From Bostrychus sinensis (Eukaryota; Chordata; Actinopteri; Gobiiformes; Eleotridae): a DNA stretch of 64,000 nt. Positions 47,035 through 59,599 of this stretch are shown in pieces (the first letter of the stretch is position 1; each line of letters starts with the position of its first letter). Location: NCBI GenBank assembly GCA_020698575.1, contig CM036243.1, forward strand, positions 19,807,403-19,871,402, given 5' to 3'. The notes beneath the pieces are model-generated. The model saw nothing but the letters and a program-made list of their open reading frames with translations. It was not told where the DNA came from and searched no databases. A program made the translations under genes and the position numbers.

Positions 47035-49200
47035 GCTCAAAAATGTATTGTATAGCCTAATAGAGGGCCTTTAAATATGGCAAACAGGTTGCATACTAGA
47101 CAGTTGATCTGAACACACAATAACTTAAGCAAACTAATGCTCCTAAGGCTCAGGGGCAGTGTTTGTGCTGCGTTCTCACAAAGCCATTGATGTGTGGTTC
47201 CACAGGGGGCATCGTTGACTGGGTTTTTGTGATACATTTCTACACAGTCCTCCACTTTATTGGGTCCATTTCATCTGGCTGTGCAGCCTGGAAAAAACTG
47301 CAGCAAATTACAGAGATGCAAATGCTTAATACATTATATAAATATTTTAAGTTAACCAATATAACTACACTAAAACTTGAATTAGTGTTGGCTTGTGGTT
47401 TTGAAATATTTTCAGTGCTCTTCTTTCTGTAAACAATGATGGTGCTATGGCACAAGCCCAGGAAGATTTGTTTTGTTTCTTCTTATTTAAAGCAGCACAA
47501 TGTAACTTTTACTCTTGGTTTGTAGTTTAATTTCCAGATTTGAACTAAAATTATGACAAGAATAATGGCAATATTGTAGTTAGCATTAGCAATAGCATTT
47601 TGCTTGTGTTTTATTTGCTGCTTGTAAAGTGGCCCACTTCCACAATTACGGTCATAGAGGACAAAATCAGGAAGCACTTAAGGGTCGGGATGGGCAGTTT
47701 GTTTTGATAAAAGTTGATCTACCGCTAAAATAAAATAAAATAAAATAAAAATAAAAATAAAATAAAATATAAATTTTTCAAAACATTATTTTAAATAGTA
47801 GTCCTGTGTAGTCCAAATCCTATACTTGCTTTAAACAAAATGTGGAGATATGCACATCACATGCAGTGCAAAGCCAGTGTAAAATTAGTTCTTAATTACT
47901 TGTCATTGAACAAGTTACAAAAGCATGCTAAATTTTTAAAATCATAATGAAATATGCAGTTACTGGCACTGTTTATGTCCTTTAACACATATACTCACTA
48001 AAGTACAGTACATATCCGTAAACTTTAACCAAGCCAACAATGTCTTTGCTTACGCTGTGGGCAGGGGAGTATTATCCACCCATTTGAAGGACCCATTGCC
48101 ATCATCAAACCGATCCACAACAAAAGATAAGGGTCACTATTCTTTTGATACAGATCACTCTATTGAAATAAAGTAAACATGTTAAACTTACTGACAGATG
48201 ACACAGTAACATACTGACACACTGTGAGTGAGCTGCACCTGCTCTTGTAGGTTGACAGTGTTTCCTACTGCTGCTCCACGAGCCTCTCTCAGTGGACAGA
48301 AAATAACATCTGTTTTTAATCTTTATCCAGCTTCTAGGACATACAGCCCCCTGCTAATTTAATTAAAGTTAAATAATCAACGTTTTGCTTTTAAAATATT
48401 AGTCAGGTAGAAGGGAAAGCATTCAACAAAACAAAATACTAAAACTACTGTATTCCTACTAGTTATACTACTGCTAGTACTGCTACTACTATCAGCCTGT
48501 TCCAAAACTGGGAATGGAATCCATGACCTTCTGGTTGTGATGATAGTGTACTGCCCACTTTGCCTGTGGCCAGAAAAATCTTCTTTCTTCTTCTTTTCTT
48601 TCAACTTTTCCCCCTTCTGGAACAAACCTTAAAATCTAGTGCTACTACTATTATGGCTACTACTGCTAGTACTAGAAGTCTGTACCCAAACCTGGAATGA
48701 ACCCAGGATCTTCGGGTTGTGAGGTTAATGTAGTTTGTACTTTGCCACAGAGTTCAGAAACTGATTTTAAAAATGTATATTTAAAAACAACTCACCAGCA
48801 CGTCAGAATAACTCGCCCATATTAAGCAGCAATAAAGCATTAATAAATGTGCATAGTGTGTATTTAATTAGTTTTCACTAGTAGTTCTTGTTCTTACCAT
48901 TGAACATCTCCAGTAGTCTGTCCCTCTGCTCACTCACAGCTTTGATGTGGTTATTGAGCTCACTGATTTGGTTTTCCAGACAATTTTTCTATCTGCGAAA
49001 GCGTTAAATCTCTCTTGCAATCTGTTGCATTGTGCGGACTCTTTTGCAAATGTTAACAGCTCACTCGGAGATGGAGTCTGCATCTTAATCCAAGTGGCAT
49101 TACCTTCAGAGTTGGCTAGTCCTTTGGTTAATGAAATAGAACGTGAAATACAAAATAGAGATAACAATGGCATGTTTTAGCAATAATTTATTGTTGACAT
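47035..49200 (-). pseudogene. C-type lectin pseudogene, minus strand
   Basis: Pieces of a lectin gene lie in the right order on the minus strand. They are a stalk-like segment (about 48900-49170, ESAQCNRLQERF..), a remnant of the first lectin exon (about 48240-48305, REARGAAVGNTVNLQEQ, donor kept), a second exon (about 48055-48165, WIGL then in another frame DGNGSFKWVDNTPLPTA) ending at a GC|GTAAGC donor as in the intact neighbour, and a third exon (about 47165-47290) with QPDEMDPI in one frame and VEDCVEMYHKN..QWLCEN in another. Two frameshifts and the missing start of the first lectin exon mark it as dead. The QPD remnant suggests it descends from the same branch as the 314-aa gene. Confidence 0.75.
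47725..47768. repeat. (TAAAA)n microsatellite
   Basis: Imperfect AAAAT/TAAAA pentamer run inside the lectin pseudogene. Confidence 0.85.
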
Positions 49201-49369
49201 ACTCACCAGTCAATCAGGGAAATGTTGAGAGTGTCTTGTATCAGACACAGCAACCAAAAACTCAGGAGAAGAATATGATATGATCTTTTTATAACATCAA
49301 ATCAACACTGCTTACTTTACAATTCAAAACAGCACTTATTATGTAAAAAAAAAAAAAAAAAATTAAACT

Positions 49370-49690
49370 AGAAGCAATTGGAGAGCGTAGACCTCTGCCA
49401 AGGCACTGATCCATTCTTGCAATGGTAAAGATATAGTGCCCAGACCTGGACATCAAAACTCTTTTAGTTTACTGGTAATACTGTAGTTATTTCCATTGAG
49501 TCACAAAACCCTTATAGCCCACATAGAGAATGTACTTAAACTAATAATTTATTAGTGAATGAATATCTTCAGGCCATGTCTCAAAAAGTTACAGAATCCC
49601 TTAAAGCCCTACTGGATCAGTGCTCTGGACTCACACCACAATAAATAATTTTGTCCATAACTGACCTTTCCTAAAATTTTCATAACAAAA
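49370..49690 (-). repeat. Unclassified dispersed repeat, copy 3 (inverted)
   Basis: This is the reverse complement of the repeats at 11630-11875 and 12636-12960. Shared blocks include CCTCTGCCAAGGCACTG, GCCCAGACCTGGA and ACAGAATCCCTTAAA. Confidence 0.7.
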
Positions 49691-52012
49691 ACTCACACCA
49701 ATAAAACTTTTGCATATTACCGTACAGATATTCCATGTTGTGTTGCAATACCTGTTGGGTGTGGATCATGCATTGGGGGCTGTCTCAGTGCATTAACATA
49801 AGGTGACATCTCCAATTCTCTGCATTGTTCCTTTTTGCTTTTATTTTGATTAAAGTCGGAGTTACTTCCTCTTTAATGTGTTTAAAGTGACGCAACACAC
49901 TTCAACATAACATGAGCAGCATAGAGGAAGAAACAGAATAGAAACAAAATGTTCTTGGACTGAGTGGAGTCTGTTCTCCTCGTGTCAAATGGTGAACTGG
50001 TGAAATCTAAATTTCCACTATTGAATGAATGTGAGAGTGAACGGTTGTGTGCCAGTAGTGTCTCTGTTTGACCTGCTACTATTTTCCAGGGTGTAACCGC
50101 CTAATGCCCATAGACAGTTGCTAGGTCAGGCATGACCCCTAAAGATGACTAAATACATTTTGTTCTTGTGGATATATCTGTTGCTGCCTTGTCTCCATAG
50201 ATCACAATGACCAGTGGTGAAATGAAAAAAAAAATATAACAAAATTGAAAACATACACATTTGAAGAGAATTTTTCAAATGAAACATTTGTAGTCACTGG
50301 GTGTCATTTTAGTATAACCCAACACTACACAGTCCATAAAACGCAGCATGATGTCCCACATGCTGTACACCATGGACACACCAAAGCACAGGAGTACATT
50401 TGTCAGTGCAAAAAATATTGTTTGTTCAAGCTAGGTTTTTTTTTTCTTTTTTTTTCCGATTTTTTTTATGTCATAGGGGAGAGAGCAGGCAGAGTCCTGA
50501 TCATAACCCTTGATGCTAAGGCAAGCTCCAATTGCTCTATATATGTGCAGCATCCTCTACCAACCACAAGTTACTGTGCACTGTAATTAAAAACTCTTAT
50601 AAAAAATACTTCGTCTGATACTAGCTCAAAAACATTAAGTCATGGTGATCACTGCTTTGAAGCAATTTGGGAATTCTTCACAGGGCCTAAAAAGGGAAGT
50701 TTCAGCAGAAAAAGGGAAGCTTGGGCAGATTAGTCCATAACATTTAGCCATTATATTCAGAGCACTTCTATATATGTTCTGGTTTACACTAGTTTGTAAA
50801 TGTATGCCATCTTGAACAATGTGAACTTTATTGGTTCATAATGGTCACAGTAACAGTAAAAATAACCGTAAACTGCTTAAATAGATCAAATCAAATTAAA
50901 TATATATGTTTGTTATAATATGTTATATTGTATTGAGGAAAACGACAATAGGTCATATATCATCATACATCAAGGAACTAAGCACTCAGACCTGGGATTG
51001 TTACGTTTGGGGTAAAGTCTGTAGCAACAAACCCATTCTTACTTAATACATTTTCTTGATTGATTACTACTTCTAATAATAATACAATGATAACACTAAT
51101 ATAGCCCTTTTCAAGATACTCAAAGACGCTTTATAAAACAAAAATAAACAGACGGATGAAACAACATTACCATTTAAAGACAGTTTGAAGAGGTGAGTTT
51201 TCAGGACTTTTTCGAAGGTGGTGAGTGTGGGGGTGTCTCTGATGTGTTTGGACGGGCAATGCAGGGTGGGGCAGTGGAAAAAGCCCTGTCTGTTCATACA
51301 TTTTTTGGCAATCTTGTTAAAGAAAAAAGCCACCCAACAAACCTTTGCCAGAAGTAAATAATACATCTACTGACTGTGTAAAATAGGTGAGTAATGCATA
51401 TGAACAATCTACATTATTTATAATTTGAAGTTCATGACATTATTCACATAACACATACAGAGGAGTGTTGAAGGTTCTTACTCTGGAGTTTGTTTGTTTG
51501 CTTTTTGCTTGTTTTTGTTGATGTCTTAACTTTCTAAATCGTTTGAAACTAGCTCAGAACAGTAGAATATGCTGCTAAAGATTCAAAATGCTAATGTTTT
51601 GGTGTGGTTTATGGTTAATATCTCTGCAAGTGCTGGGCCTATCCAAAAAAAAACTAAGTAATAACTTGCACAAAGTTATTTCTTCACTATATTGTCAAAA
51701 AGTGGTGGTATTGTTCATTTGTTATATTTGTGGATTTTCTTTAAAAAATAGTACCTCACCTACACATTCATACAGGCCCCTTCCCTCCATCTGAGGTTTT
51801 AACATAACAAACATAACAAATTCAAATGTGAATGCAACCATCTGCTTTTTTTAAGCAGATTACTTTGTTTGACATTTTAACTGGGCTTGTGGCAGAGTTG
51901 CGTGAGGATGACAAAGACCCAAGTTACATCATGAGTGAAGAAACATGAAAGAAGAAGTTAAATCACTTGACCGCAACATTCTTAGAAAACATTTGTCTGT
52001 GTCCAGTTGAAG
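49691..52012. other. Intergenic region with repeat fragments
   Basis: It holds a relative of the 8310-8490 repeat at 50020-50150 and a fish repeat at about 51085-51330 (TAGCCCTTTTCAAGATACTC.., GTTTGAAGAGGTGAGTTTTC.., GGGCAATGCAGGGTGGGGC). The remainder is AT-rich with no gene seen. Confidence 0.55.
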
Positions 52013-53721
52013 ATGGCGCGGGCTCCACTCAGAAACACTGATATGAGAATGGAGTATGTCAATGTCCCTAAGACTCCATCCAGACGCTCTCCTCCAGTGT
52101 CTGCAAATGGTGAGAAAACTTTTTTTCTTTTATGCAAGTGATTTACTGCCAAACTACAGTTAGGAAATCTCAGTAATTTTTGTGCCTTGGCCAGATTTAA
52201 TGTATCTAACTAAAGCTTGAGAGAAAACTTGTAATCGTAAATAAAAATTATATTTTGAAACATGCAAACTATACTTTCTGTATACATTTGTGGATGTGAT
52301 ATTTTCTGGAATTGCATCAATAAAAATGACAAAACTTGTGTCATTTTGAATTGACAGATAAGTTGCTGAGATTGCTTCTTTTGAGTTTTGGACTCCTGTG
52401 CATCCTTCAAGCTGTCCTCAATGTTTCACTGCGCATTTTTCTCTGTAAGTTACACTGCTTGTAAACCAAGTAAAAGTGATAAAACCACAATTAAATAGCT
52501 GTGCATTCAAAGAGATACACTAATGTGCTGTTGATTGACTATTTTGATTGGTATTGTTGTTTAATTATTTCATATGGCTTTTGTAGCAGTCATTGACATG
52601 AACAGTATTGTTGTGCTCTGTCAGACAGCTCTGATACTAAACCCACAACGTTCAAAGGCAGTTGTAACAACCTGACTGATCAGACTGAACCGAACAATCT
52701 TGGTAAGAATTATGAATTAAATTATTTAACATAGCTCAAAAATGATAATACCAAATCATGTATTATGAGTTTTTATGTTGTTTCAAACTTTTAGATCAAT
52801 ATTTTTGTAATGGCTGGATGCATTTCGGGGCAAGCCTCTACTACATTTCGACTGCAAAGAAAAGCTGGCAGGACAGCAGAGACTACTGTCTACGGAGTGG
52901 GGCAGACCTGATTGTGATCAATAGCATAGAAGAGCAGGTGTGGGACAAATTACACAACAATATTGCATATTTTCTGTATTAAAGGCCACCTACTGGTGAT
53001 GTAGCGGAACCTTGCAAAATTATTCATTGGCAACCTAACAATTTTCAAATTAGCAGCACACGCAACATTCACCATACCCAGTGCCAATACAACAATTGCG
53101 ACAGAGAAGGTGTGGTTATAGGCCTGTACCATTGCACTAATACACTTTTTTCAGTAGTGCAGTTTCCACCAGTATCGCAGCTCAGACACCCTGCAGACAC
53201 TGTGCCAACAGGCCTCTTACATCCATGCTCTATGATGCTCATAAAGTCTCATATAGTTTAAATACATGATGGTCTATTTATGGTTGGATTTACCCCCTTG
53301 TAATGAGACTTTTCCACTAATGCATGATCACAAAAAGTACATAACAAAAATTTTTTTTCTGCTTGCAATATCATTATTCATCATATTGTTTTTGTCTATC
53401 TAAAAGGAATTCACAAGGAAGTTTCATCGGTTTATGTGGATTGGACTCAGGAACACAACATATGGGACATGGATTTGGGTGGATGGGACACCGCTGACCA
53501 CAAGGTTTAAAATCATTATTACACATTTTCTAAAGCTACCTGCTGAAACATCTTTATGGAAACATATTTTAAATTGCAGCTACTGGGGTCCAGGAGAACC
53601 GAACATGAGAGTAGATGAGGAATGTGTTGAAACAAGGTTTTTTGAAGTACGAGACACGTGGAATGATCTGACATGTGAAGATTTAAACTCTTGGATTTGT
53701 GAGAAGAAGGTAGCTCTGTAA
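52013..53721 (+). CDS. C-type lectin receptor, type II, EPN-type (mannose-class), 214 aa
   Basis: Exons 52013-52109, 52358-52444, 52625-52702, 52795-52937, 53407-53504 and 53580-53721 close to 645 nt, 214 aa. Exon 1 gives a cytoplasmic tail MARAPLRNTDMRMEYVNVPK with one tyrosine in YVNV. Exon 2 is the signal anchor (LLRLLLLSFGLLCILQAVLNVSL). Exon 3 is a very short stalk. Exons 4-6 are the lectin domain: QYFCNGWMHFGASLYYIS, RDYCLRSGADLIVINSIEEQ, FMWIGLRN, WVDGTPL, then EPN (WGPGEPNMRVDEEC) and WND (RDTWNDLTC), ending SWICEKK. EPN plus WND is the mannose/fucose-type calcium site. The stalk has no neck repeats. It is oriented opposite to the lectin genes next to DDX5. AATAAA follows at about 53789. 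Confidence 0.9.
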
Positions 53722-53886
53722 AAATGACATATAGGCTCTGAGTGCTCAGAACACAGTGTAAATACTGTTCATGTACTACAGTCTTTAAAATAAAGCCTTT
53801 TGCTTCACTTTGAGTTGTTTGGCTATGATATACACACACATACATACACAGCATTTTCATTTCATTTCTAAAGAGACACGTTTGAC

Positions 53887-54231
53887 CAGTGGTGGACAAA
53901 GTACTCAAAAGCCATACTTGAGTATAAAATTTACTTAAGTAGAAAGTACATTTGAATGTTGTTGCAAAATTTTCTTCTTCATCTTCTTTTTCTTCCCCGA
54001 CTTTCAGACCCAGAACCTTTTGATTGCAACTCAGATGTGCTACCCACTACACCACAGAGGACAAAAACTTTTAACTCCTCAGATAAATTAAAATTTTACC
54101 AAATAAAAGTAAAAATAAAAACATCCAAAATTGACTCACATAAAAGTAAAAGCATGTTCTACAAAATGTACTCAGAAAGCACTTTTTCTTCAAAAACTTG
54201 AGTAAAAGTATTTAGTTACTGTCCACCAGTG
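53887..54231. mobile_element. MITE-like inverted-repeat element
   Basis: It starts CAGTGGTGGACA (53887-53898) and ends TGTCCACCAGTG (54220-54231), with inner inverted blocks AGTACTCAAAAG.., ACTTGAGTA and ACTCAAGT, AAATACTTTTACT. About 90 bp in the middle (53970-54060) look like an inserted LINE-tail fragment. It lies just downstream of the EPN-type lectin gene. Confidence 0.65.
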
Positions 54232-56487
54232 CGTTTGACTGAGAGAAACTCTACAACACCCCTTCCCAAAGTCAAGACTGTCCTGGCCCCCTTAATTTTT
54301 TGAAAATCCCATGCAGACCCCAACTATAGAATTTCCCATTATTCAAAAGACACAGTCATGTTTTTTCTCCATATATTTTTATAAAAACATTACAAAAAAC
54401 ACTGACTGTTGGCTAAAATTTGTTTTAAAATACAATTTTAAAACAAGTATATAACTGTAATTCATTTCAAATTAGTTTTTTTACATACTTAATGTTTTTA
54501 AAGGGGCCGTATTATACAAAATCGACTTTTCTGATCTTTTTTACCATGTTTTAATGTTGTTCCTGCATCAAACCCATACATGGAGTCACGTTTTTGTTTC
54601 ATTCATGCATGTTTGAGTAATCCTGTATTTATTTACGTTGACTTCCTGAAAGGACAGAAATGTCTTTTTTCACCGATGTCTACCATTACCACCTGACCAC
54701 GCCTCTCCCCCCTCACAGCCCAGTCCCATTCAGCTCATACCTCCCCCACAGCAACCAAACAAACCCACCGTGGACTGCAGCGTTGCAGCAGCTCATGTGA
54801 AGGGGCGTGACAGCAGCTGGGCCGAGGGCTCTTAAAGTGACAGAAACCTAATCTGAGCGTTTTTCACAGAGTCAAATGATGAATTTCTTCAGATAGGTTT
54901 TTTTTCAATAATTATTGCATTTTCTGATCAACAAACCGTAAGATGCTGATCTGGAGGTGTCCTAAATTAACTTAAAAGAAACAAAAAACTACATAATAAG
55001 AGCATATTAAGTACTTAATATTTTAACCATGTGTCTGAAATAAAGAATGAATTGACATTAAATTGAATAGAAATATAGACAGCCTCTGGGGGGCTCCAGC
55101 AGTACCTTTGTGGACCAACAGGGGGGCTCTACAGTGTTAACAGCTGTGTAAAGTTTCAGAAATCACTGACTGTCCCTCATATAAAGTTTATTCACTTAAT
55201 ATCATTATTGTTAACAAAGAAGCTGAGCCACAAACTAAACAGTGATAACAGGAATTTTGTTATTATAGAGGCTAATCTAGTTTGTAGTTTTGTTATGTCA
55301 CTGTTATTGTGAATTAAAAATTCATGACCTTCAGGATACATAGATGTATAATTGATGTAAACCAGTACTTGAATGCGTAATAATAATCAGTCATGTATTT
55401 AGTTTTCCATTAGCATATTTTGCCTACTGCAACTTGTAGTGTACTTATGCTCAGTAAATTGGCTTTATTTATGTTTATGAATGGCTTTAGTTATGTGTGC
55501 CAACTGATGGTATGAATACGGCTGTGATGTTGATTAAAAATGTTCTAACATTCAGATAAAGACAACAAACTAAAAAATGCAAAAAGTCACACATGAAATG
55601 TCGTCAGCCCACTGTAAACTGTACCATTTACGAAGTGTGGACTGTGCCCAGCAAAAACACTTAAAGTATCACAAGAATGTGAAACATCACACTTCAGCTG
55701 GCGAAGCTGTAGCAAGGAAATCATGAATGAAAAACACCCAGCAAAGAGTTATGTATAATAACAGAAGGAAAGATGCTGTTTATTTTATTTACATTTTTTA
55801 TTTCAATATTTTGCCAAATTTATTTCCCACAAAAATAAACAATTCATATCCAAACCATGCATGCAGTACATTTAATATCAATAAAAAAAACAGGATTCTC
55901 CACCAAACCAGGGAGAAGCAAGGACAAAAGTTCCTTCACCAAAGGTCAACTAAACCACAGTTCACTGAAAAGCAAAACAGGAGCAACACCAAAGAATGGC
56001 TTTAGCAAAATGAAAAGTGGGCTACAGCCTGTACTAAACAATGGCCAGCAACATTAGGGTCAGGCCCACTTGCCATCATCAAGGGTGTGTTCACATTGGC
56101 TGTGTTTGGTGCTTTGCCTCTGGTGTGTTTCTTTGGAAAGTCCAGTTTGTTTGTGGAGGTGTGAATGTGTAAACTTTAGTACAAACCAAACAAGTGGTCT
56201 ATATTAAATGTCCTCTATTCTATTTGACCATTATTTTTATAGTCATGTTTTTTGTTACTGATGTTTTAAGAATGACTGGCTGATTTAAGAAGGCTGAGTT
56301 TTTATATGGTGCTTGCTTAGGCCTGCACAGGTTTGGAGATGTACAGCATAAACTAAAAGCTTCACTAACACATAACTGTAGAGAACTTACTGTAAAATGC
56401 AAAGGTGTGGAAAAAAAAAAAAGGAAACTTATAAAAAAACAAGAAGACAGCACGCTTTCTTCTAGTTTGTGAAGGTGAAGTGAGTGA
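54232..56487. other. Intergenic region between two plus-strand lectin loci
   Basis: About 54500-55130 resembles a dispersed fish element (AGGGGCCGTATTATACAAAA.., CTCTTAAAGTGACAGA..). The rest is AT-rich with no recognised gene. Confidence 0.5.
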
Positions 56488-59400
56488 ATGATGGATGTCT
56501 ATGAAAATTTAGACAATTTAGAAAAAGCTCCAAAAGTCCCAATGATACAAACACTGAGGTGGAGGATGCGGACTCAGGTAAGAGCCATGTCATTTCGACT
56601 TTTATTTGATTCACATTTGCTCCACTGTGATTTATTTAACAGGAGGAACAGTGATTAAGTGATAAAGTGGTCTTTGTTAGCTTTGGACTCCTGTGCATCT
56701 TACAAGCTACTCTCGACATTGGCCTCTGTCTTTCTTTCCATGAGCACTTTGTTATATTTACTGTGATCCCAAAATGTTTAATGTAACATGGACAATTTTT
56801 GTGATTCAAACCATTTCCCCTTCAGATTTTGACACTAAATGTGAACGTGAGACTGCTGAGAGAGATGAGTTAAGGGAAACATATTCAAGTAAGCTACAGC
56901 AGTGATTCACAGTACATTGAGTTTGATATTAATTTTATATTTTATACCCTTTAAATCATTACACTAAATCTGTAATAGACATATACAGAATAATTTGTAT
57001 GAATCCATATCATTGCACAAATGTATTATTTCTTGTATTTTTTCTTGTTTTGTGTGGTCACTTTTCTAGTCTTTAAAACCAGTTACCAAAACCTGGCTGA
57101 TGAAAGAGAGAAACTTGAACAAAACTATTCCAGTAAGTAGATTAAGAACTGTATACTGCATAAAACACACAAACACTGACCAATAAGGCATTACGAGGGC
57201 TTAGAGCCACAAGGCAGAAGAGACATTAAACTGTATAGGAGAGGCAGCAAGGGTCAGACTGGATATTTGTAAGATTTAGGTTAAATACAGTTTATACTTT
57301 ATTGATCCCAAAGGAAATTCAGGTTCTAGCAGTAACATCACAAAAGTTGCAGCAATAATAGTAAGGTGCAATACAAAGAATATAAAATGGTGTAGCAATC
57401 AAAACACACTGGAGACATGAGTAACATCTGTAGGTCAGGTTAACAATGAGTGTTTCCAATGAATGGAATCAATCAATTACAGTGACTATCTGTACATCAG
57501 TTTACCAATAACAGTGTTGCCAGAGAATGACAATGGCAGTGTATAATAACAGTTAGGATGCAGAGGGTGCAATAAGTGATCACAGTGTCTACAACAGCAA
57601 AGAAGTTATAATGAGGTGTACTGTTCATCCAGCAGTAGGACAGTGATGTGTAGAGTATGGCAGTTAACAGGAATGTTGCTGAGTCGTATTTCCTGTGACA
57701 AACGACTTTCTGAGCCAATCAGTGGAGCAGGACACGAAATGCATCTTGTCACTCAAGCTGCTTCCCTGTCTGGTAAAGCTGGTTAGCTTGTCCAGTCGCA
57801 AGGTGTCTCTCTTTCACCACAGCATAGACAGTCAGAGGTATACAGGGTGACAGGTTAGAGGCCCTGTGGAGCTTGTGTGCCACAGATAACAGTCCCAGAG
57901 AACGTCTGTATTATTAAAAAAATAAGTGCAGGTTAGAGCAGTTGTGAGTTATAATTCAGTTTACAGTTTGGTTCATTTGCATTTCACATGAGGGAATAAT
58001 TTTTTTAGGTAATAATCCAAAAGTAAAGAAACTATGGTTACTGTCAGTGAGTAACTAAGTAAAGTAATACATATTTTTAAAGTAATTATAATTACTTTTT
58101 TTGTAACTAATTTGTAGTTAGTTACTTTTTGTTGGTGGTGATCATTTGAAAATGCCACTGCAACAAGAAATGAACAACAGAAAATGTAAACCCATACGTG
58201 ACATTAGGAAATATTTCTCTTTTAATTCAGGAATAATAATATATAAAGGTATGTTAAAGAATGTATACTTTCATTTCCCAAATGTGCTACCTGTGCTTTA
58301 TTTTTATTGTTTTCCTAGTCCTTCAAACCAGCCACAAAAACCTGTCTGAAGAAGGAGATGAGCTGTAGAAAATGTATTCCCGTGAGTAAAATCAGGAAGC
58401 ACTAAATGAACACGTTTCTTTTAATTGTATGTGTATAATGTAAAATAACAGGGTATTTTACATTGTACACATACAATTAAAACAAATGAATATCTGAAAG
58501 AGAATTAGATTAAAATGTGCAATGAAATGAAATTTCTCTGGGTCACAAATGCATTGTGTGTTTGTCATTTCTTAATACTCACTCCCAGGTGGGCACCCCA
58601 GTGTCCAAGGCATACAGCCGAAGGTCAGATGACCAGATCCATCAATGACACGTGCCCTAGGGTGTCCTGGTTCCACACCTTTGACAAGGTGTGGAACTTT
58701 TGACAAGCTGGGATGACACATTGGTTGTAGGTCCCATGTGAAAATCATGGGTTTTATTAATGTTTAATAGGTAAAGTTCAACTCTTTGTAGGAGTTTTTC
58801 GCTGAGGCAGATTGTGATTTGTTGGGACCAAGTGCACCAGCTTGTAATTATGCATATTTTATTACAAGCCACTGGAAGTCAATACATGACTATGAACAAT
58901 GTTATGAATACATGGTGTTTAAATTGTGTTCAATTGTTATAAAAATACACTTTATAACTTTTATTGCTTAAAGTAATAATTTTACACCTTTTTAGTACAA
59001 CTAAACACTGCTGTATATTATATTGCAATATATTAGGAAAAGGCTGACTACATTTCTGAAAAGTGTCAATATTCAACATACAACATGTTATCTGAGCATA
59101 AAACTATTACTATACTATAAGCTATTCACAAACCTTTTTATTAAATTTAAAAATGATAATTGTTATTTTTATTAGAGCTTTGACAACATATGATTTTAAT
59201 ATTTTAATAACAATATCATGATCAATGCTTCTAAAACTGCAGAACTAAGTATAAGCTTTATCGCAAGACTGTGTAATGCATCAATTTGTTTTATTTATTG
59301 TGACATTTGTAGACTTTTTGTTTGTAGATTCATATTTGAAACAGGAGTGGGTCTACTTCAGTGGCTCTTTATATCACAGGTCTGCTCAAAAGAGATCCTG

Positions 59401-59599
59401 GACCAGCAGCAGGCAGTACTGTCGTGCAAAAGGTGCAGATCTCATCATTATCAACAGCAGAGAAGAGCAGATTTGTAGTTTACTGTTGCTGAAATAATGT
59501 AGTAATATTGGTTTGAACACATTTTACTGATTTCACTCTTTCAGGATTTTTCAAGCATATTCACAGGACGCAGATGGGTTGGATTGACATATCTGGAGT
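56488..59599 (+). pseudogene. C-type lectin pseudogene with repeated neck exons
   Basis: Pieces in order: a tail exon 56488-56577 (MMDVYENLDNLEKAP..); a signal-anchor remnant about 56670-56755 (FVSFGLLCILQATLDIGLCL) without a clean in-frame acceptor; three neck exons of exactly 63 nt in the same phase at 56826-56888, 57070-57132 and 58319-58381 (for example TSYQNLADEREKLEQNYS); the first lectin exon 59328-59470, exactly 143 nt like its intact cousin (LKQEWVYFSGSLYHRS.., GADLIIINSREEQ); and part of the second, 59545-59599 (GRRWVGLTYLE). Damage: an in-frame TAG in the third neck exon (58365-58367), a GT to AT change at the donor after 59470, and loss of the rest of the lectin domain at a TG repeat near 59600. 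Confidence 0.85.
57285..57900. repeat. Dispersed element inside a lectin-pseudogene intron
   Basis: It begins with TTTATTGATCCCAAAGGAAATTC, typical of one end of a common fish element, and runs through about 600 bp of moderate GC content ending near AACAGTCCCAGAGAACG. No coding frame survives. Class undetermined. Confidence 0.55.

Noticed and set aside
55727..56005. 92-codon plus-strand frame between lectin loci
   Set aside because: Low-complexity, Lys/Asn-rich AT DNA without splice context or homology.
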